A stretch of DNA of 64,000 nucleotides from Actinoplanes palleronii (GTDB lineage Bacteria > Actinomycetota > Actinomycetes > Mycobacteriales > Micromonosporaceae), in NCBI RefSeq assembly GCF_016862315.1, contig NZ_BOMS01000040.1, positions 1 through 64,000 of the forward strand. Reading direction: 5' to 3'. Positions 42,983 through 52,183 of this stretch are shown piece after piece (position 1 is the first letter of the stretch; every line of letters begins with the position of its first letter). The notes beneath the pieces were generated by a model, which saw only the letters and a program-made list of their open reading frames with translations, did not search any database and was not told the origin of the DNA. The position numbers were made by a program, and so were the translations under genes.

Positions 42983-44763
42983 CGGCGCAGGCCCGACTGC
43001 TCGGTGGCAGGTACCAGGTCGGCGAGCTGCTCGGATATGGCGGCATGGCAGAGGTGCACCGAGGACGTGACCTCCGCCTCGGCCGCGATGTCGCGATCAA
43101 GATGTTGCGTACCGACCTGGCCCGGGACGCGACCTTCCAGGAGCGCTTCCGCCGCGAGGCGCAGAACTCGGCCGCGCTGAACCACCCGGCCATCGTGGCC
43201 GTCTACGACACCGGCGAGGAGATCTCGCCGGCCGGTGAGAAGCAGCCGTTCATCGTGATGGAGTTCGTCAACGGGCAGACCCTCAAGGAGGAGCTGGCCC
43301 AGGAGCAGCGACTGCAGCCGCGACGGGCGCTGGAGATCATCGCCGACATCTGCGCCGCGCTGGAGTTCAGCCACCGGCACGGGATCATCCACCGGGACAT
43401 CAAGCCCGGCAACGTGATGATCACGCAGAGCGGCCAGGTCAAGGTCATGGACTTCGGTATCGCCCGGGCCCTGGCCAGCGGCGCGACCACGATGACGCAG
43501 ACCAGCGCGGTGATCGGCACCGCTCAGTATCTTTCCCCGGAGCAGGCGCGCGGCGAGGCCGTCGACGCCCGGTCCGATGTGTACGCGGCCGGTTGTGTCC
43601 TGTTCGAACTGCTCGTCGGGCACCCGCCGTTCGTCGGCGACAGCCCGGTGAGCGTGGCATATCAGCATGTCCGGGAGGAGCCCAAGTCACCGAGCTCGAT
43701 CGTCCGGGAGATCTCACCGGACCTCGACGCGATCGTGCTGAAGGCGCTGGCGAAGAACCCGCTGAACCGGTACCAGAGCTCGCAGGAGATGCGCGCCGAC
43801 GCGTTGCGCGCGGCCTCCGGGCGTCCGGTCCTGGCGACCCCGGTGATGAACGACGCCGAGACCGTCGCGATGACCAGCGGCCCGCGCCAGTGGCAGCCGC
43901 AGGCGGCGGCCACCACGATGCAGCGGCCGATCCAGAACACCATGGGCGGCGGTGGCCGGCCGCCGGACAACAAGCAGTCCTGGGTGTGGGCCGCGCTGGC
44001 CGGCCTCGGTGTGCTGGTGGTGATCGTGCTCGGCGTCGCGCTGGCGCTGGACAAGAACAAGGACAAGGGCAACGACACCCCGGTGGCGCCCCAGCAGGTG
44101 GCGATGCCGAACATCACCGGCCTCACCGAGTCCGACGCGAAGGATGTGCTGGCCAAGGCCGGTCTGACCAACTCGTCGCCGAACAAGCCGGTGCAGGACG
44201 AGGACTGCAACAGCGAGGTGAAGCTGCAGACCCCGGAGAAGGGCACGCAGATCCCGGTCACCACACAGGTCACGTACACGATCTGCAACGCACCGGACAA
44301 GGTCACCGTCCCGACCGGCCTGGTCGGCGGCACCAGGGCGGCCGCCGAGGCGGCCCTGACCAGAGCCGGTCTGAAGTTCACTGTCGACACCAAGGACAGC
44401 GCTGAGCCGAAGAACCAGGTGCTCGATGTCGAGAGCGAGGGCGACACGGTCGACCCGGACACGACGATCACCATCACGGTCTCCAACAACCAGCTCGTCC
44501 TGGTGCCGAACCTGATCGGCCAGACCGAGGACGGCGCGAAGGCGCTGTTGGAGAACGTCGGCCTGAACCCCAACGCGCAGATCGTGCCGAACGATGGCAC
44601 GAAGCCGGCCGGCACGGTGGTCAGCCAGAGCAAGAAGGCCAAGAGCAAGGTCGACGCCGGCACCACGATCAGCTTCGGCGTGGTCGACGCGGCCCCGTCG
44701 GTCGACCCGAGCGAGTCCCCGTCGCCGGACCCGACCGACACCGGCACCGGCGACGGGCTCTGA
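42979..44763 (+). CDS. pknB: PknB: PASTA-domain Ser/Thr kinase
   Basis: A 594-residue Hanks-type kinase with Lys41, HRD (138-140), DFG (158-160) and activation-loop threonines 170, 171 and 173. A transmembrane segment (about 334-357) is followed by three extracellular PASTA domains (about 370-438, 439-506 and 507-575) and an acidic Ser/Pro/Asp tail. M. tuberculosis PknB has four PASTA repeats, so this is a shorter sensor. It senses muropeptides or lipid II and regulates wall growth. It is the last gene of the operon, before a perfect terminator. Confidence 0.95.
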   Translation: MTAQARLLGGRYQVGELLGYGGMAEVHRGRDLRLGRDVAIKMLRTDLARDATFQERFRREAQNSAALNHPAIVAVYDTGEEISPAGEKQPFIVMEFVNGQTLKEELAQEQRLQPRRALEIIADICAALEFSHRHGIIHRDIKPGNVMITQSGQVKVMDFGIARALASGATTMTQTSAVIGTAQYLSPEQARGEAVDARSDVYAAGCVLFELLVGHPPFVGDSPVSVAYQHVREEPKSPSSIVREISPDLDAIVLKALAKNPLNRYQSSQEMRADALRAASGRPVLATPVMNDAETVAMTSGPRQWQPQAAATTMQRPIQNTMGGGGRPPDNKQSWVWAALAGLGVLVVIVLGVALALDKNKDKGNDTPVAPQQVAMPNITGLTESDAKDVLAKAGLTNSSPNKPVQDEDCNSEVKLQTPEKGTQIPVTTQVTYTICNAPDKVTVPTGLVGGTRAAAEAALTRAGLKFTVDTKDSAEPKNQVLDVESEGDTVDPDTTITITVSNNQLVLVPNLIGQTEDGAKALLENVGLNPNAQIVPNDGTKPAGTVVSQSKKAKSKVDAGTTISFGVVDAAPSVDPSESPSPDPTDTGTGDGL

Positions 44764-44777
44764 CCCTCTGATTCACG

Positions 44778-44815
44778 AAAGAGCCGGCCGCCCGTCGTGG
44801 GCGGCCGGCTCTTTT
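44778..44815 (+). terminator. Intrinsic terminator of the pknB operon
   Basis: A perfect 16-bp stem (AAAGAGCCGGCCGCCC with its complement) around loop GTCGT, followed by T residues. It separates the rightward kinase operon from the opposing trpG-sortase operon and may work in both directions. Confidence 0.95.
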
Positions 44816-44851
44816 CGCAGGCGGATGCAGCAGGTGAATGCGGCAGGCTGA

Positions 44852-45502
44852 TCAGGCGGTGGCGAACGCCGAGCGGCGGCGGGTCTCCACCTCGGCGGCC
44901 AGCGTGGGCGCCTTCTCCAGCGCGGACGGCAGGCCGCAGGTGGCCAGCCAGTTCGCCAGCATGGTGTGGCCGCCCTCGGTGAGCACCGACTCCGGGTGGA
45001 ACTGCACACCCTCGATCGGCAGCGTGCGGTGCCGCATCGCCATCACCACGCCGGAGTCGGTCCGGCCGGTCACCTCGATCTCGTCCGGCAGCGTCTCGGC
45101 CAGCACGGTGAGCGAGTGGTACCGGGTCGCGGTGAACGGGTCCGGCAGCCCGGCCAGCACCCCCGTGCCGTTGTGGTGGACCAGCGAGGTCTTGCCGTGC
45201 AGCAGCTCCGGCGCTCTGGTCACCGTGGCGCCGAAGGCCGCGCCGATCGCCTGGTGACCCAGGCAGACCCCGAAGAGCGGGACCTTTCCGGCGTACGACT
45301 TGATCACGTCGAGCATGATCCCGGCGCGGGTCGGCTCACCCGGGCCGGGCGAGAGCAGGATGCCCGCCGCGCCCATGGCGCCCACCTCGGCGACGCTGAT
45401 CTCGTCGTTGCGTCGCACCTCGCACTCCGCGCCGAGCTGGCCGAGGTACTGCACCAGGTTGAAAACGAACGAGTCGTAGTTGTCGATCACGAGGATGCGC
45501 AC
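44852..45502 (-). CDS. pabA: Class I glutamine amidotransferase (anthranilate/aminodeoxychorismate synthase component II)
   Basis: A 216-residue glutaminase domain giving ammonia to a chorismate-using partner. The signatures are DNYDSFVFNLVQYLG, LSPGPGEP, the nucleophile Cys in VCLGHQAIG, and the His-Glu pair in FHPESVLTE. Whether it serves tryptophan (TrpG), folate (PabA) or both cannot be told here. In M. tuberculosis the trpG gene occupies the same place beside pknB. The GTG at 45502 directly follows the stop of the small membrane gene in a four-gene leftward operon. Confidence 0.93.
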   Translation of the reverse strand: MRILVIDNYDSFVFNLVQYLGQLGAECEVRRNDEISVAEVGAMGAAGILLSPGPGEPTRAGIMLDVIKSYAGKVPLFGVCLGHQAIGAAFGATVTRAPELLHGKTSLVHHNGTGVLAGLPDPFTATRYHSLTVLAETLPDEIEVTGRTDSGVVMAMRHRTLPIEGVQFHPESVLTEGGHTMLANWLATCGLPSALEKAPTLAAEVETRRRSAFATA

Positions 45503-45503
45503 G

Positions 45504-45815
45504 TCAGTCGTCCCCTGCTAGGCCGCCGGAGTCCGGCTGGTTGGAGGTCGTGCTGTACGGGATCGCGTCGGGCGCGGATGCGTCGGGCCCCGCCGACGGC
45601 ACCGTACCGGGCGAGACCTCGGAGTTCGGGTTCACCGAGTTCGGGTCGATCTGCCCGGTGTCGCCGACCTGCACGTCGTCGAAGGGCAGCAGCGGTGTCG
45701 CCCACGGGAAGATCACGTACCAGAGCAGTGACCCGACCGCGGCAAGCATCACGATCGACATGGTCAGCCGGCTCCAGAGGCCACCCGGGAGCTTGCGCCA
45801 GATCCAGGCGTACAT
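45504..45815 (-). CDS. Small single-pass membrane protein
   Basis: A 103-residue protein. One transmembrane segment (about 16-37, RLTMSIVMLAAVGSLLWYVIF) is followed by a polar Asp/Ser/Pro/Asn-rich extracellular tail. It sits between the class E sortase gene (4-base gap) and trpG (1-base gap), so it is certainly co-transcribed. The conserved position suggests a cell-envelope accessory of the sortase; no family motif is recognised. There is no LPXTG-like signal, so it is not an obvious sortase substrate. Confidence 0.8.
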   Translation of the reverse strand: MYAWIWRKLPGGLWSRLTMSIVMLAAVGSLLWYVIFPWATPLLPFDDVQVGDTGQIDPNSVNPNSEVSPGTVPSAGPDASAPDAIPYSTTSNQPDSGGLAGDD

Positions 45816-45819
45816 CCGC

Positions 45820-47769
45820 TTATGCCTTCGTCTTCATCTCGGCCGGCATGCCGGCGTTCGGCTGGGTCTGGTCCCGCGGCACCGTCTTGACCAGCTCCGC
45901 GTGCACGATCAGCCGCTGGTAGTTGTTGAACTTCGGGTTGCAGGTGGTCAGCGTGAGCAGCGCCTTGGTCGGGGTGGCACCCGGCTCGTTCGGCACCGGC
46001 GCGACCACCTCGACCTGGTTCGGCACCACGACCTGCTGGTTGTAGACGTGGTAGACGTACCAGTTGTCGCGGGTCTCGACGCCGATCACGTCGCCGTCGG
46101 TCAGCTCGTCGATCCGCCAGAAGATCTTCTTGATCCGGTGGCCGGCCACCGAGAAGTTGCCGATCTGGCCGGGTTTGGCGGTCTCCGGGTAGTGGCCGGG
46201 GGCGTACTTGATGTCCTGCGGGCGGACACCGTCGACGACCACCCACTCCTTGTCGAGCTTCGGGATGTAGAGGCGGCCGACCAGGTTTTCCCCGGGTGCG
46301 GCCGGGCCCTTCGCCGTGGTCGAGCTCGGCGCGACGGTCGGATCGGCCCACGCCTGATCCAGCTCCGAGGCCAGATTGTCCTGTTCGGCCTGCACTGCGG
46401 CGGAATTGCCGAAAACTTCGTAGCCGGCGAACAGCAGCACGATCAGACCGAAAGTGATCATCAGCTCGCCGGCGCCGCGGATGCCGGTCCGCAGCCGGGA
46501 CGCCGGGGTCGGCCGGGTCAGCTCGGAGTAGACGCTCTTGTAGCCCTCGTCGGTCTGCTCCGGGCGGAGCTTGACCACCTTCTCACCGCGCTTGGGCGGC
46601 TCGGCGGGGTCCGCCGGCTCGTCCGTCGCGTCGGCGGGTGCGGCCGGGATGCCGCTGACCGAGGCGGCGCCGAGGGTCGCTTCCGGCCCGGCGGCGTCGC
46701 GCGCCGCCTGCGCCGCCGCGCCGGGGGGCAGGGCGGTCAGCTTGCCGGGCAGCGGTGCACCCGGGGTCAGGGTCGGGAGCATGCCGGTGGGCGCGTCGAC
46801 GGTCCGGATGATCTGGGTCCGGGACGGGTCCGGGTTGAGCACCGGCGCTTCGGCCGGGGGCTCGTTGGTGGCCCAGCGGGTGTTCGCCGACCCCATCGGT
46901 ACGCCGCCCGCAGCGGCCATCGGGCGCGTGATGCTGCCGGAGGGCTCCCAGGGGGCACGGAAGGCGGGTTCGGGCGTCTGCGTGGCGCTCCGGGGCGTTT
47001 CCGGGGTGGTCAGGCTGCCGGCCTGCACCGTGCCGGCGTTCCAGGCAGCGTTCACCGGCAGCGCGAACGGAGCCGGAGCGGGAACCGGAGCCGGAGTGGA
47101 AACCGGAGCCGGAGCGGGAACCGGGGCCGGCGCCGCGGCGGGGCTCAGCGGGCGGGTGGGCTCGGCGTTCCAGCTCGGAGCCATGGCCGGTGCGGCAGCC
47201 GGTGGCTCGACGGGCCGGGCGGCAGGTGCCCCGCTGATCGGGATCTGCTGGGTGTCGGCGGCTGCCGGTGGCGCCGGTGGCCGCACCGGGACGGGGGCCG
47301 GGGCTTCCGGTCGTACCGAAGAAATGGGGTTGCCGGTCTGGCCCTCAGCGGCCAGGCCGGCGAAGAAATCGAAACCCTCGGCGGCGGCCTGCGTGCTCGA
47401 CGGCATCGCCCGGCGCCGGGCCGCGGCCGCTGCCGCGCTCACCGCGTCGAGATCGGGCGCTGCCGGCGCGTCGGCCTGAGCGGTCTGCGCGGCCTGGATG
47501 CGGCGCTGCGCGGACTCGTCGGGCGCGATGATCGCGGTATCCGCCGCGGGAGAGGCCTCGGCACTGCGCGGTGGCCGCGCCGAACCGGCCGGAAGCGGGC
47601 TCACGTTCGTGCCCAGCCCCACCGGCGGGGTCAGCGGCCCACCGGGCACGCCGTCCGGCGACGCGTCGCTCACCCGGGGGATGTACGCGGTGTTGGCCTC
47701 GGCATCCGGGGCGCGGTGCCGCCCCCGGCCGGCCGGGCTCCCCTGGAACTCCGCGGGCGTGCTCGTCAC
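45820..47769 (-). CDS. Class E sortase with very long Pro/Ala-rich N-terminal region
   Basis: A 649-residue protein. A cytoplasmic disordered region (1-430) is rich in Pro, Ala, Arg and Glu with PAPVPAPAP-type repeats. A transmembrane segment (about 436-455) follows, then an extracellular sortase domain (about 490-630). The catalytic triad is visible as His544 (SVAGHR), Cys610 (TLTTCNP) and Arg619 (NNYQR). Class E sortases of actinobacteria anchor LAXTG proteins such as long chaplins. GTG 47769 overlaps the DUF881 stop. Typical class E enzymes are about 230-350 residues, so the extension is remarkable. Confidence 0.9.
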   Translation of the reverse strand: MTSTPAEFQGSPAGRGRHRAPDAEANTAYIPRVSDASPDGVPGGPLTPPVGLGTNVSPLPAGSARPPRSAEASPAADTAIIAPDESAQRRIQAAQTAQADAPAAPDLDAVSAAAAAARRRAMPSSTQAAAEGFDFFAGLAAEGQTGNPISSVRPEAPAPVPVRPPAPPAAADTQQIPISGAPAARPVEPPAAAPAMAPSWNAEPTRPLSPAAAPAPVPAPAPVSTPAPVPAPAPFALPVNAAWNAGTVQAGSLTTPETPRSATQTPEPAFRAPWEPSGSITRPMAAAGGVPMGSANTRWATNEPPAEAPVLNPDPSRTQIIRTVDAPTGMLPTLTPGAPLPGKLTALPPGAAAQAARDAAGPEATLGAASVSGIPAAPADATDEPADPAEPPKRGEKVVKLRPEQTDEGYKSVYSELTRPTPASRLRTGIRGAGELMITFGLIVLLFAGYEVFGNSAAVQAEQDNLASELDQAWADPTVAPSSTTAKGPAAPGENLVGRLYIPKLDKEWVVVDGVRPQDIKYAPGHYPETAKPGQIGNFSVAGHRIKKIFWRIDELTDGDVIGVETRDNWYVYHVYNQQVVVPNQVEVVAPVPNEPGATPTKALLTLTTCNPKFNNYQRLIVHAELVKTVPRDQTQPNAGMPAEMKTKA

Positions 47770-48572
47770 TGGGCAGCCTGCGCGGATCGGAGGTCGGTCG
47801 ACCCGTCGTACGCCCGCACTGTCACGTCCTTTTCCATCTTCTCCGCGTAACCGAGCCCGAAGTCGGCGACGGCCTCGCGGAACCTTGTGACTCCTTCTGC
47901 GGACTCCAACGCACGATGCATCGCTGTGGGTTCGCCGATTGCTGTGATCTTGAATGGCGGGGAGAAGACCTGGCCGTGAAGGAGCAGCGTATTGCCGACA
48001 CAGCGTACCGCGCTCGTGGAGATCACGCGGACATCCATGATCGTCATAGCTTCGGCCCCGCCGGCCCACATCGCGTTCACCACGGCCTGGACATCTCCCT
48101 GGTGAACGACCAGATCGTCGTTGTCCGGCGCGTTGTCGCCGAAGTCGGATCCGCGCCGCGGCGAGTCGTTCAGGCTGACCGTCAGGCCCGGGCCGCGCAG
48201 GGCGGTGAACCCGGCCGGCTGGCGGACGGCGTCGGCTATCTCACGTGCCGCTTTCACCGGAGGCTCCACCTCGGCCAGTCGGGCGGTCTCCTGGTCGACC
48301 TCGCCACGCAAGGCGGCCTCACGTTTTTCGCTGGTGGCGAGGCGTTCCTTTTTGTCCGATATCAGTTGCGCCAGTTGGGGCCGCCGGTCGTCGCGCAGTG
48401 ACGTACCGTCGGCGGTTGTCGCGGACGTGGTGAAGAGCAGGCCCGCCGCCAGCGCGATGAGCGGAACCCCGACGGACCACATCGTCCGGCGCCCGCCGCG
48501 ATGCGGCGCAAGGCTGCCCGCGGCGCGCCGCAGAGCCAGTCGCCAGGAGGCGCCGCGACCGTTTTCAACCAC
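47766..48572 (-). CDS. DUF881 membrane protein
   Basis: A 268-residue protein. The N-terminal cytoplasmic basic segment is followed by a transmembrane span (about 31-50, [20 protein letters not shown]). A helical coiled region (70-110) and the DUF881 domain come next, with [32 protein letters not shown] and an [21 protein letters not shown] end. DUF881 proteins are widespread in Gram-positives near division genes, as with Rv0012 of M. tuberculosis. GTG 48572 starts the leftward operon and diverges from crgA. Confidence 0.9.
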   Translation of the reverse strand: MVENGRGASWRLALRRAAGSLAPHRGGRRTMWSVGVPLIALAAGLLFTTSATTADGTSLRDDRRPQLAQLISDKKERLATSEKREAALRGEVDQETARLAEVEPPVKAAREIADAVRQPAGFTALRGPGLTVSLNDSPRRGSDFGDNAPDNDDLVVHQGDVQAVVNAMWAGGAEAMTIMDVRVISTSAVRCVGNTLLLHGQVFSPPFKITAIGEPTAMHRALESAEGVTRFREAVADFGLGYAEKMEKDVTVRAYDGSTDLRSAQAAQ

Positions 48573-48677
48573 GTCTCGTCCCCTTCAAAAAGCCGCCCGG
48601 CCGCCCTCGGGAGCCGACGCCGGGTTTTTTCTCGACCCGGTGGGTGCCTGTCTGTGCGCCGACTTGATTACGCTAGC

Positions 48678-48696
48678 TGGCGAACAGTATTCGCCA
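48678..48696. promoter_or_regulatory. TGGCGAA-N5-TTCGCCA inverted repeat
   Basis: A perfect 7-bp inverted repeat with a 5-base spacer lies in the 196-bp divergent region between the DUF881 operon and crgA, 73 bases from the crgA start. It is a candidate operator affecting both directions; the regulator is unknown. Confidence 0.5.
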
Positions 48697-48768
48697 CGGG
48701 CAGCATTCGGAGTCCCCGGAGCCGCTCACCGGTGGTTGTTCACCACTTGTTGCCCTCAGGAGAGTTCC

Positions 48769-49032
48769 GTGCCCAAATCGCAGGTCCGTAAGAAGAAGCT
48801 CTACACCGCGCCGTCGGACATCCGCCCAGCGGTGGCCGCAGCGTCCAAGAAGCCGAGTCCGACCTGGTTGCCGGCAACCGCGGTAATCCTGATCGTGGTC
48901 GGTATCGCCTGGCTGGTGATCTACTACCTGTCCTCCCAGGCATACCCGGTAGCGAGTTGGCGGTATTGGAACCTCGCGGTCGGTTTCGGTTGCATGGTGG
49001 CCTCGCTGGGCATCCTGTCCCGCTGGCGCTGA
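48769..49032 (+). CDS. crgA: CrgA cell-division protein
   Basis: An 87-residue protein with a basic N terminus (VPKSQVRKKKLYTAPSDIRP) and two membrane segments (about 33-53 and 64-84), diagnostic of CrgA. CrgA coordinates FtsZ-ring dynamics and recruits FtsQ, FtsI and PBPs during septation in mycelial actinobacteria. GTG 48769 has a strong AGGAGAG ribosome-binding site. It is followed by a perfect hairpin terminator. Its position beside the pknB cluster and DUF881 is conserved in actinobacteria. Confidence 0.96.
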   Translation: MPKSQVRKKKLYTAPSDIRPAVAAASKKPSPTWLPATAVILIVVGIAWLVIYYLSSQAYPVASWRYWNLAVGFGCMVASLGILSRWR

Positions 49033-49078
49033 GGCGGCACGTCGCCGCTTACTGCCTAGACGGAACTTCGTCTAAACC

Positions 49079-49112
49079 AAGCGCACCCCCGCTCTGCGTG
49101 GGGTGCGCTTTC
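49079..49112 (+). terminator. Terminator after crgA
   Basis: A perfect 11-bp stem AAGCGCACCCC/GGGGTGCGCTT with a 10-base loop and a short T tail. Confidence 0.9.
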
Positions 49113-49132
49113 GGCTGAGGGGCCGCAAGTCC

Positions 49133-49161
49133 TTGACCTGCGGCCCGCACCGGCCTATTAC
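49133..49161 (+). promoter_or_regulatory. Sigma-70-type promoter of the Fe-S oxidoreductase gene
   Basis: TTGACC (49133-49138) and TATTAC (49156-49161) are separated by exactly 17 bases, with the start codon 51 bases further on. An inverted repeat GGCCGCA...TGCGGCC (about 49121-49145) overlaps the -35 element and could be an operator. Confidence 0.7.
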
Positions 49162-49211
49162 TCATGGGTAACATAGGCTGGCGCCCAGCCGACCGAGGAG
49201 GCACAACGCAC

Positions 49212-51365
49212 ATGGGCTACGCGCAGATCATCGCCACCGTCTTAGCGGGGGCGGTCACGGTGGTGGCCGTTGTCCTGGCGGTACGAGCCGTTCTCACGAT
49301 CACCTCGGTGATCCGCCAGGGACAACCCGACCCGGCCCGGTTCACCGAGCCGAAGACCCGGACCAAGACCCTGCTCAAGGAGTCGGTCGGGCACACCCGG
49401 ATGCTCAAGTGGAGCGCCATCGGTGCGGCCCACTGGTTCGTGATGTTCTCCTTCATCATCCTGTCGTCGCTGGTCCTCGAGGCGTATTTCGAGGTGGTGA
49501 CGCCGAAGGGTGAGCTGCCGATCATCGGCCACTGGGCGATCTTCGGGCTGGTCACCGAGTGGTTCGGGATCCTCGGCACGGTCGGCATCGTCTACCTGAT
49601 CTTCGTGCGCCAGCGGCAGAAGCCGGGCGCGGTGAAGCGCAGCCGGTTCCTCGGATCGACCATGTGGCAGGCGTACTTCGTCGAGTCGATCATCGTGGGC
49701 GTGCTGGTCTGCGGATTCCTGATCCGCGGCCTCAAGGTCGCCAACGACCACTTCCCCTACCCGGTCTGGGCCGCACCGCTCAGCCACGCCATCGGCGCCG
49801 GGCTGCCGGCCTGGGAGGACGGCCCCACCTGGGTCGCCCTGATCAAGCTGCTCATCTCGATGGGCTGGCTGATCACCATCTCGCTGAACCCGACGATGGG
49901 CGTGGCCTGGCACCGCTTCCTGGCGTTCTTCAACATCTACTTCAAGCGCAGCCCGGAGAAGCCGGCCGGTTCCGGCCTCGGCGCGCTGAAGCCGATGATG
50001 AGCAACGGCAAGCCGCTCGACTTCGAGGAGGCCGACCCGGAGAAGGACCTCTTCGGCGTCGCCCAGGTCGAGCAGTTCACCTGGAAGGGCCTGCTCGACT
50101 TCTCCACCTGCACCGAGTGCGGCCGCTGCCAGTCGCAGTGCCCGGCGTGGAACACCGCCAAGCCGCTCTCCCCGAAGCTGATGATCCTGTCGCTGCGTGA
50201 CCACGCGTACGCCAAGGCGCCCTACCTGCTGGGCGGCGGCGGCAAGGACCTGACCGGCGAGGAGAAGGCCACCGAGGCCCAGCTCGCGCACATGGACGTG
50301 CTGGCGCTCGCCGAGGGCAACCGCCCGCTGATCGGCACCGCCGAGGACATGGGCGTCATCGACCCGGACGTGCTCTGGTCGTGCACCACCTGCGGCGCCT
50401 GCGTCGAGCAGTGCCCGGTCGACATCGAGCACATCGACCACATCGTCGACATGCGGCGCTACCAGGTGCTCATCGAGTCGAGTTTCCCCTCCGAGGCCGG
50501 CGTGATGCTGCGCAACCTGGAGAACAAGGGCAACCCGTGGGGCGCTCCGCAGAACACCCGCGAGGACTGGACCAAGGGCCTGGACTTCGAGGTGCCCAAG
50601 GTCGGCGACGTCGAGGACTTCGACTACCTGTTCTGGGTCGGTTGCGCCGGCGCGTTCGAGGACCGGGCCAAGAAGACCACCCGCGCGGTGGCCACGCTGC
50701 TGCACGAGGCCGGCGTCAAGTACGCGATCCTCGGCGAGGGCGAGACCTGCACCGGTGACCCGGCGCGGCGGATCGGCAACGAGTTCATCTTCCAGATGCT
50801 GGCCCAGCAGAACGTCGAGACCCTGACCGAGGCGTTCGGCGAGAAGAAGTCCAAGAAGATCGTCGCCACCTGCCCGCACTGCTTCAACACCCTGGGCAAC
50901 GAGTACGAGCAGCTCGGCCTCGAGGTCGAGGTGGTGCACCACACCCAGCTGCTGGCGCACCTGGTCGCCACCGGCAAGCTCACCCCGGTCCAGCCGGTCG
51001 ACGGCGGCGTCACCTACCACGACCCCTGCTACCTGGGCCGGCACAACCGGGTCTTCGACGCGCCGCGCGAGCTGCTGGGCTCGTCGATCGTGGGCGAGAT
51101 CCAGGAGATGCCGCGCAACCAGGAACGGTCCTTCTGCTGCGGCGCCGGTGGCGCCCGGATGTGGATGGAGGAGCGGATCGGCAAGCGGATCAACGTGGAG
51201 CGCACCGAGGAGGCCCTGGCCACCGGCGCGAAGACGATCGCCGTGGGCTGCCCGTTCTGCTACACGATGATCGGCGACGGGGTGACCGGTAAGGGTCAGC
51301 AGGACGAGGTCGAGGTGGTCGACGTCGCCACCGTGCTGCTGCGCTCGCTCAAGCAGGAAGCCTGA
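49212..51365 (+). CDS. Membrane-bound Fe-S oxidoreductase (heterodisulfide reductase-like)
   Basis: A 717-residue protein. About five N-terminal membrane segments (residues 5-235) form a NarI/HdrE-like anchor. Two 4Fe-4S ferredoxin motifs follow: Cys300/303/306/310 and Cys391/394/397/401. Two cysteine-rich CCG domains come last, including the block DPCYLGRHNRVFD and RSFCCGAGGARMW. It resembles the essential M. tuberculosis Rv0338c-type reductase; the physiological electron acceptor is not known from sequence. ATG 49212 has a GAGGAGG ribosome-binding site. Confidence 0.92.
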   Translation: MGYAQIIATVLAGAVTVVAVVLAVRAVLTITSVIRQGQPDPARFTEPKTRTKTLLKESVGHTRMLKWSAIGAAHWFVMFSFIILSSLVLEAYFEVVTPKGELPIIGHWAIFGLVTEWFGILGTVGIVYLIFVRQRQKPGAVKRSRFLGSTMWQAYFVESIIVGVLVCGFLIRGLKVANDHFPYPVWAAPLSHAIGAGLPAWEDGPTWVALIKLLISMGWLITISLNPTMGVAWHRFLAFFNIYFKRSPEKPAGSGLGALKPMMSNGKPLDFEEADPEKDLFGVAQVEQFTWKGLLDFSTCTECGRCQSQCPAWNTAKPLSPKLMILSLRDHAYAKAPYLLGGGGKDLTGEEKATEAQLAHMDVLALAEGNRPLIGTAEDMGVIDPDVLWSCTTCGACVEQCPVDIEHIDHIVDMRRYQVLIESSFPSEAGVMLRNLENKGNPWGAPQNTREDWTKGLDFEVPKVGDVEDFDYLFWVGCAGAFEDRAKKTTRAVATLLHEAGVKYAILGEGETCTGDPARRIGNEFIFQMLAQQNVETLTEAFGEKKSKKIVATCPHCFNTLGNEYEQLGLEVEVVHHTQLLAHLVATGKLTPVQPVDGGVTYHDPCYLGRHNRVFDAPRELLGSSIVGEIQEMPRNQERSFCCGAGGARMWMEERIGKRINVERTEEALATGAKTIAVGCPFCYTMIGDGVTGKGQQDEVEVVDVATVLLRSLKQEA

Positions 51366-51379
51366 TCTCTTCGTGAGGA

Positions 51380-51409
51380 ACGGCCGGCCTTCCGAGGCCG
51401 GCCGTTTTT
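51380..51409 (+). terminator. Terminator after the Fe-S oxidoreductase gene
   Basis: A perfect 11-bp stem ACGGCCGGCCT/AGGCCGGCCGT with a TCCG loop, followed by TTTT. Confidence 0.93.
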
Positions 51410-51431
51410 CTATCCGGTCCCGGTCGCTTTT

Positions 51432-52097
51432 CTACCCGGACCCGGTCGCGGCCGCGGTGGTCGCGGCGATCGCGCCGGCCATCACCGCGGTCTGCACGTC
51501 CTGGATCGCCCGCTTGACGGCGGCCGAGGCCCAGTCGCCCTCGCTGATCTCTTTCAGTCGCGCGGTGACCTGCCGCCGGTCCAGGTCCGCGAACACCTTG
51601 CGGTTCATGTCGGTCGCGGAGACCAACGAGCACAGAGCAGCGGTACGGGCGTCGACCGCCCCGTTCGTGGTCACCGCCGTCCGCATCCGCTGCCGGGCGT
51701 CGGTCTCGGCGGGCGGTTCGGCCCCGTGCACGGCGGGATATGTCGTCTTCGGGAAGATCCAGAGAACAGTGCCGTGCTCGACCCGCAAAATTTCCCGCGA
51801 AACCAGGTGATCCAGGACACGTTGCCGTGTGCCTTTTGCGAACTTTCCGACCCAATAACCGGGCTTGCGGGCGCGCGAATCGTCCCGGATCCGGGCCAGC
51901 GCGTCGTCCACGAGCGGGTCGCCGGTCGGGCTCGGGTCGATCACCACGACGACCTTGCCGACCACGTCGATCCGGCCGCTCAGCGTCAGTTCCAGCAACA
52001 ACGCGCCGCCGAGCCCGTAGTCCAGGCGGGTGCCGTCGTGAATCTTCCGGCCCTCGTCGTCGTACGCCAGGAGCAGGAGCTCTCCGAGGAGGTTCAT
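51432..52097 (-). CDS. GPP34 (Golgi phosphoprotein 3/VPS74)-family protein
   Basis: A 221-residue helical protein of the GPP34 family, whose eukaryotic members bind phosphatidylinositol-4-phosphate on Golgi membranes. The bacterial hallmarks are the N-terminal LLGELLLLAYDDEGR, the LDYGLGGALLLELTLSGRID segment, and a C-terminal ATDMNRKVF region. Actinomycete genomes often encode several members of unknown role. It converges with the Fe-S oxidoreductase gene, and the shared terminator at 51380 may serve both. The C-terminal tail is Ala-rich. Confidence 0.92.
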   Translation of the reverse strand: MNLLGELLLLAYDDEGRKIHDGTRLDYGLGGALLLELTLSGRIDVVGKVVVVIDPSPTGDPLVDDALARIRDDSRARKPGYWVGKFAKGTRQRVLDHLVSREILRVEHGTVLWIFPKTTYPAVHGAEPPAETDARQRMRTAVTTNGAVDARTAALCSLVSATDMNRKVFADLDRRQVTARLKEISEGDWASAAVKRAIQDVQTAVMAGAIAATTAAATGSG

Positions 52098-52183
52098 GGT
52101 TCGACGTTAGTTCGGGCTGTCATCCACAGGGTTAGTACCGAATGGTTCCGGTCCGGCAGAATGAGGTCCGAGGTGAAGCGATC

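Noticed and set aside
52119-52130. TCATCCACAGG as a DnaA box
   Set aside because: It differs from TTATCCACA by one base and is isolated. No cluster of boxes suggests an origin here.
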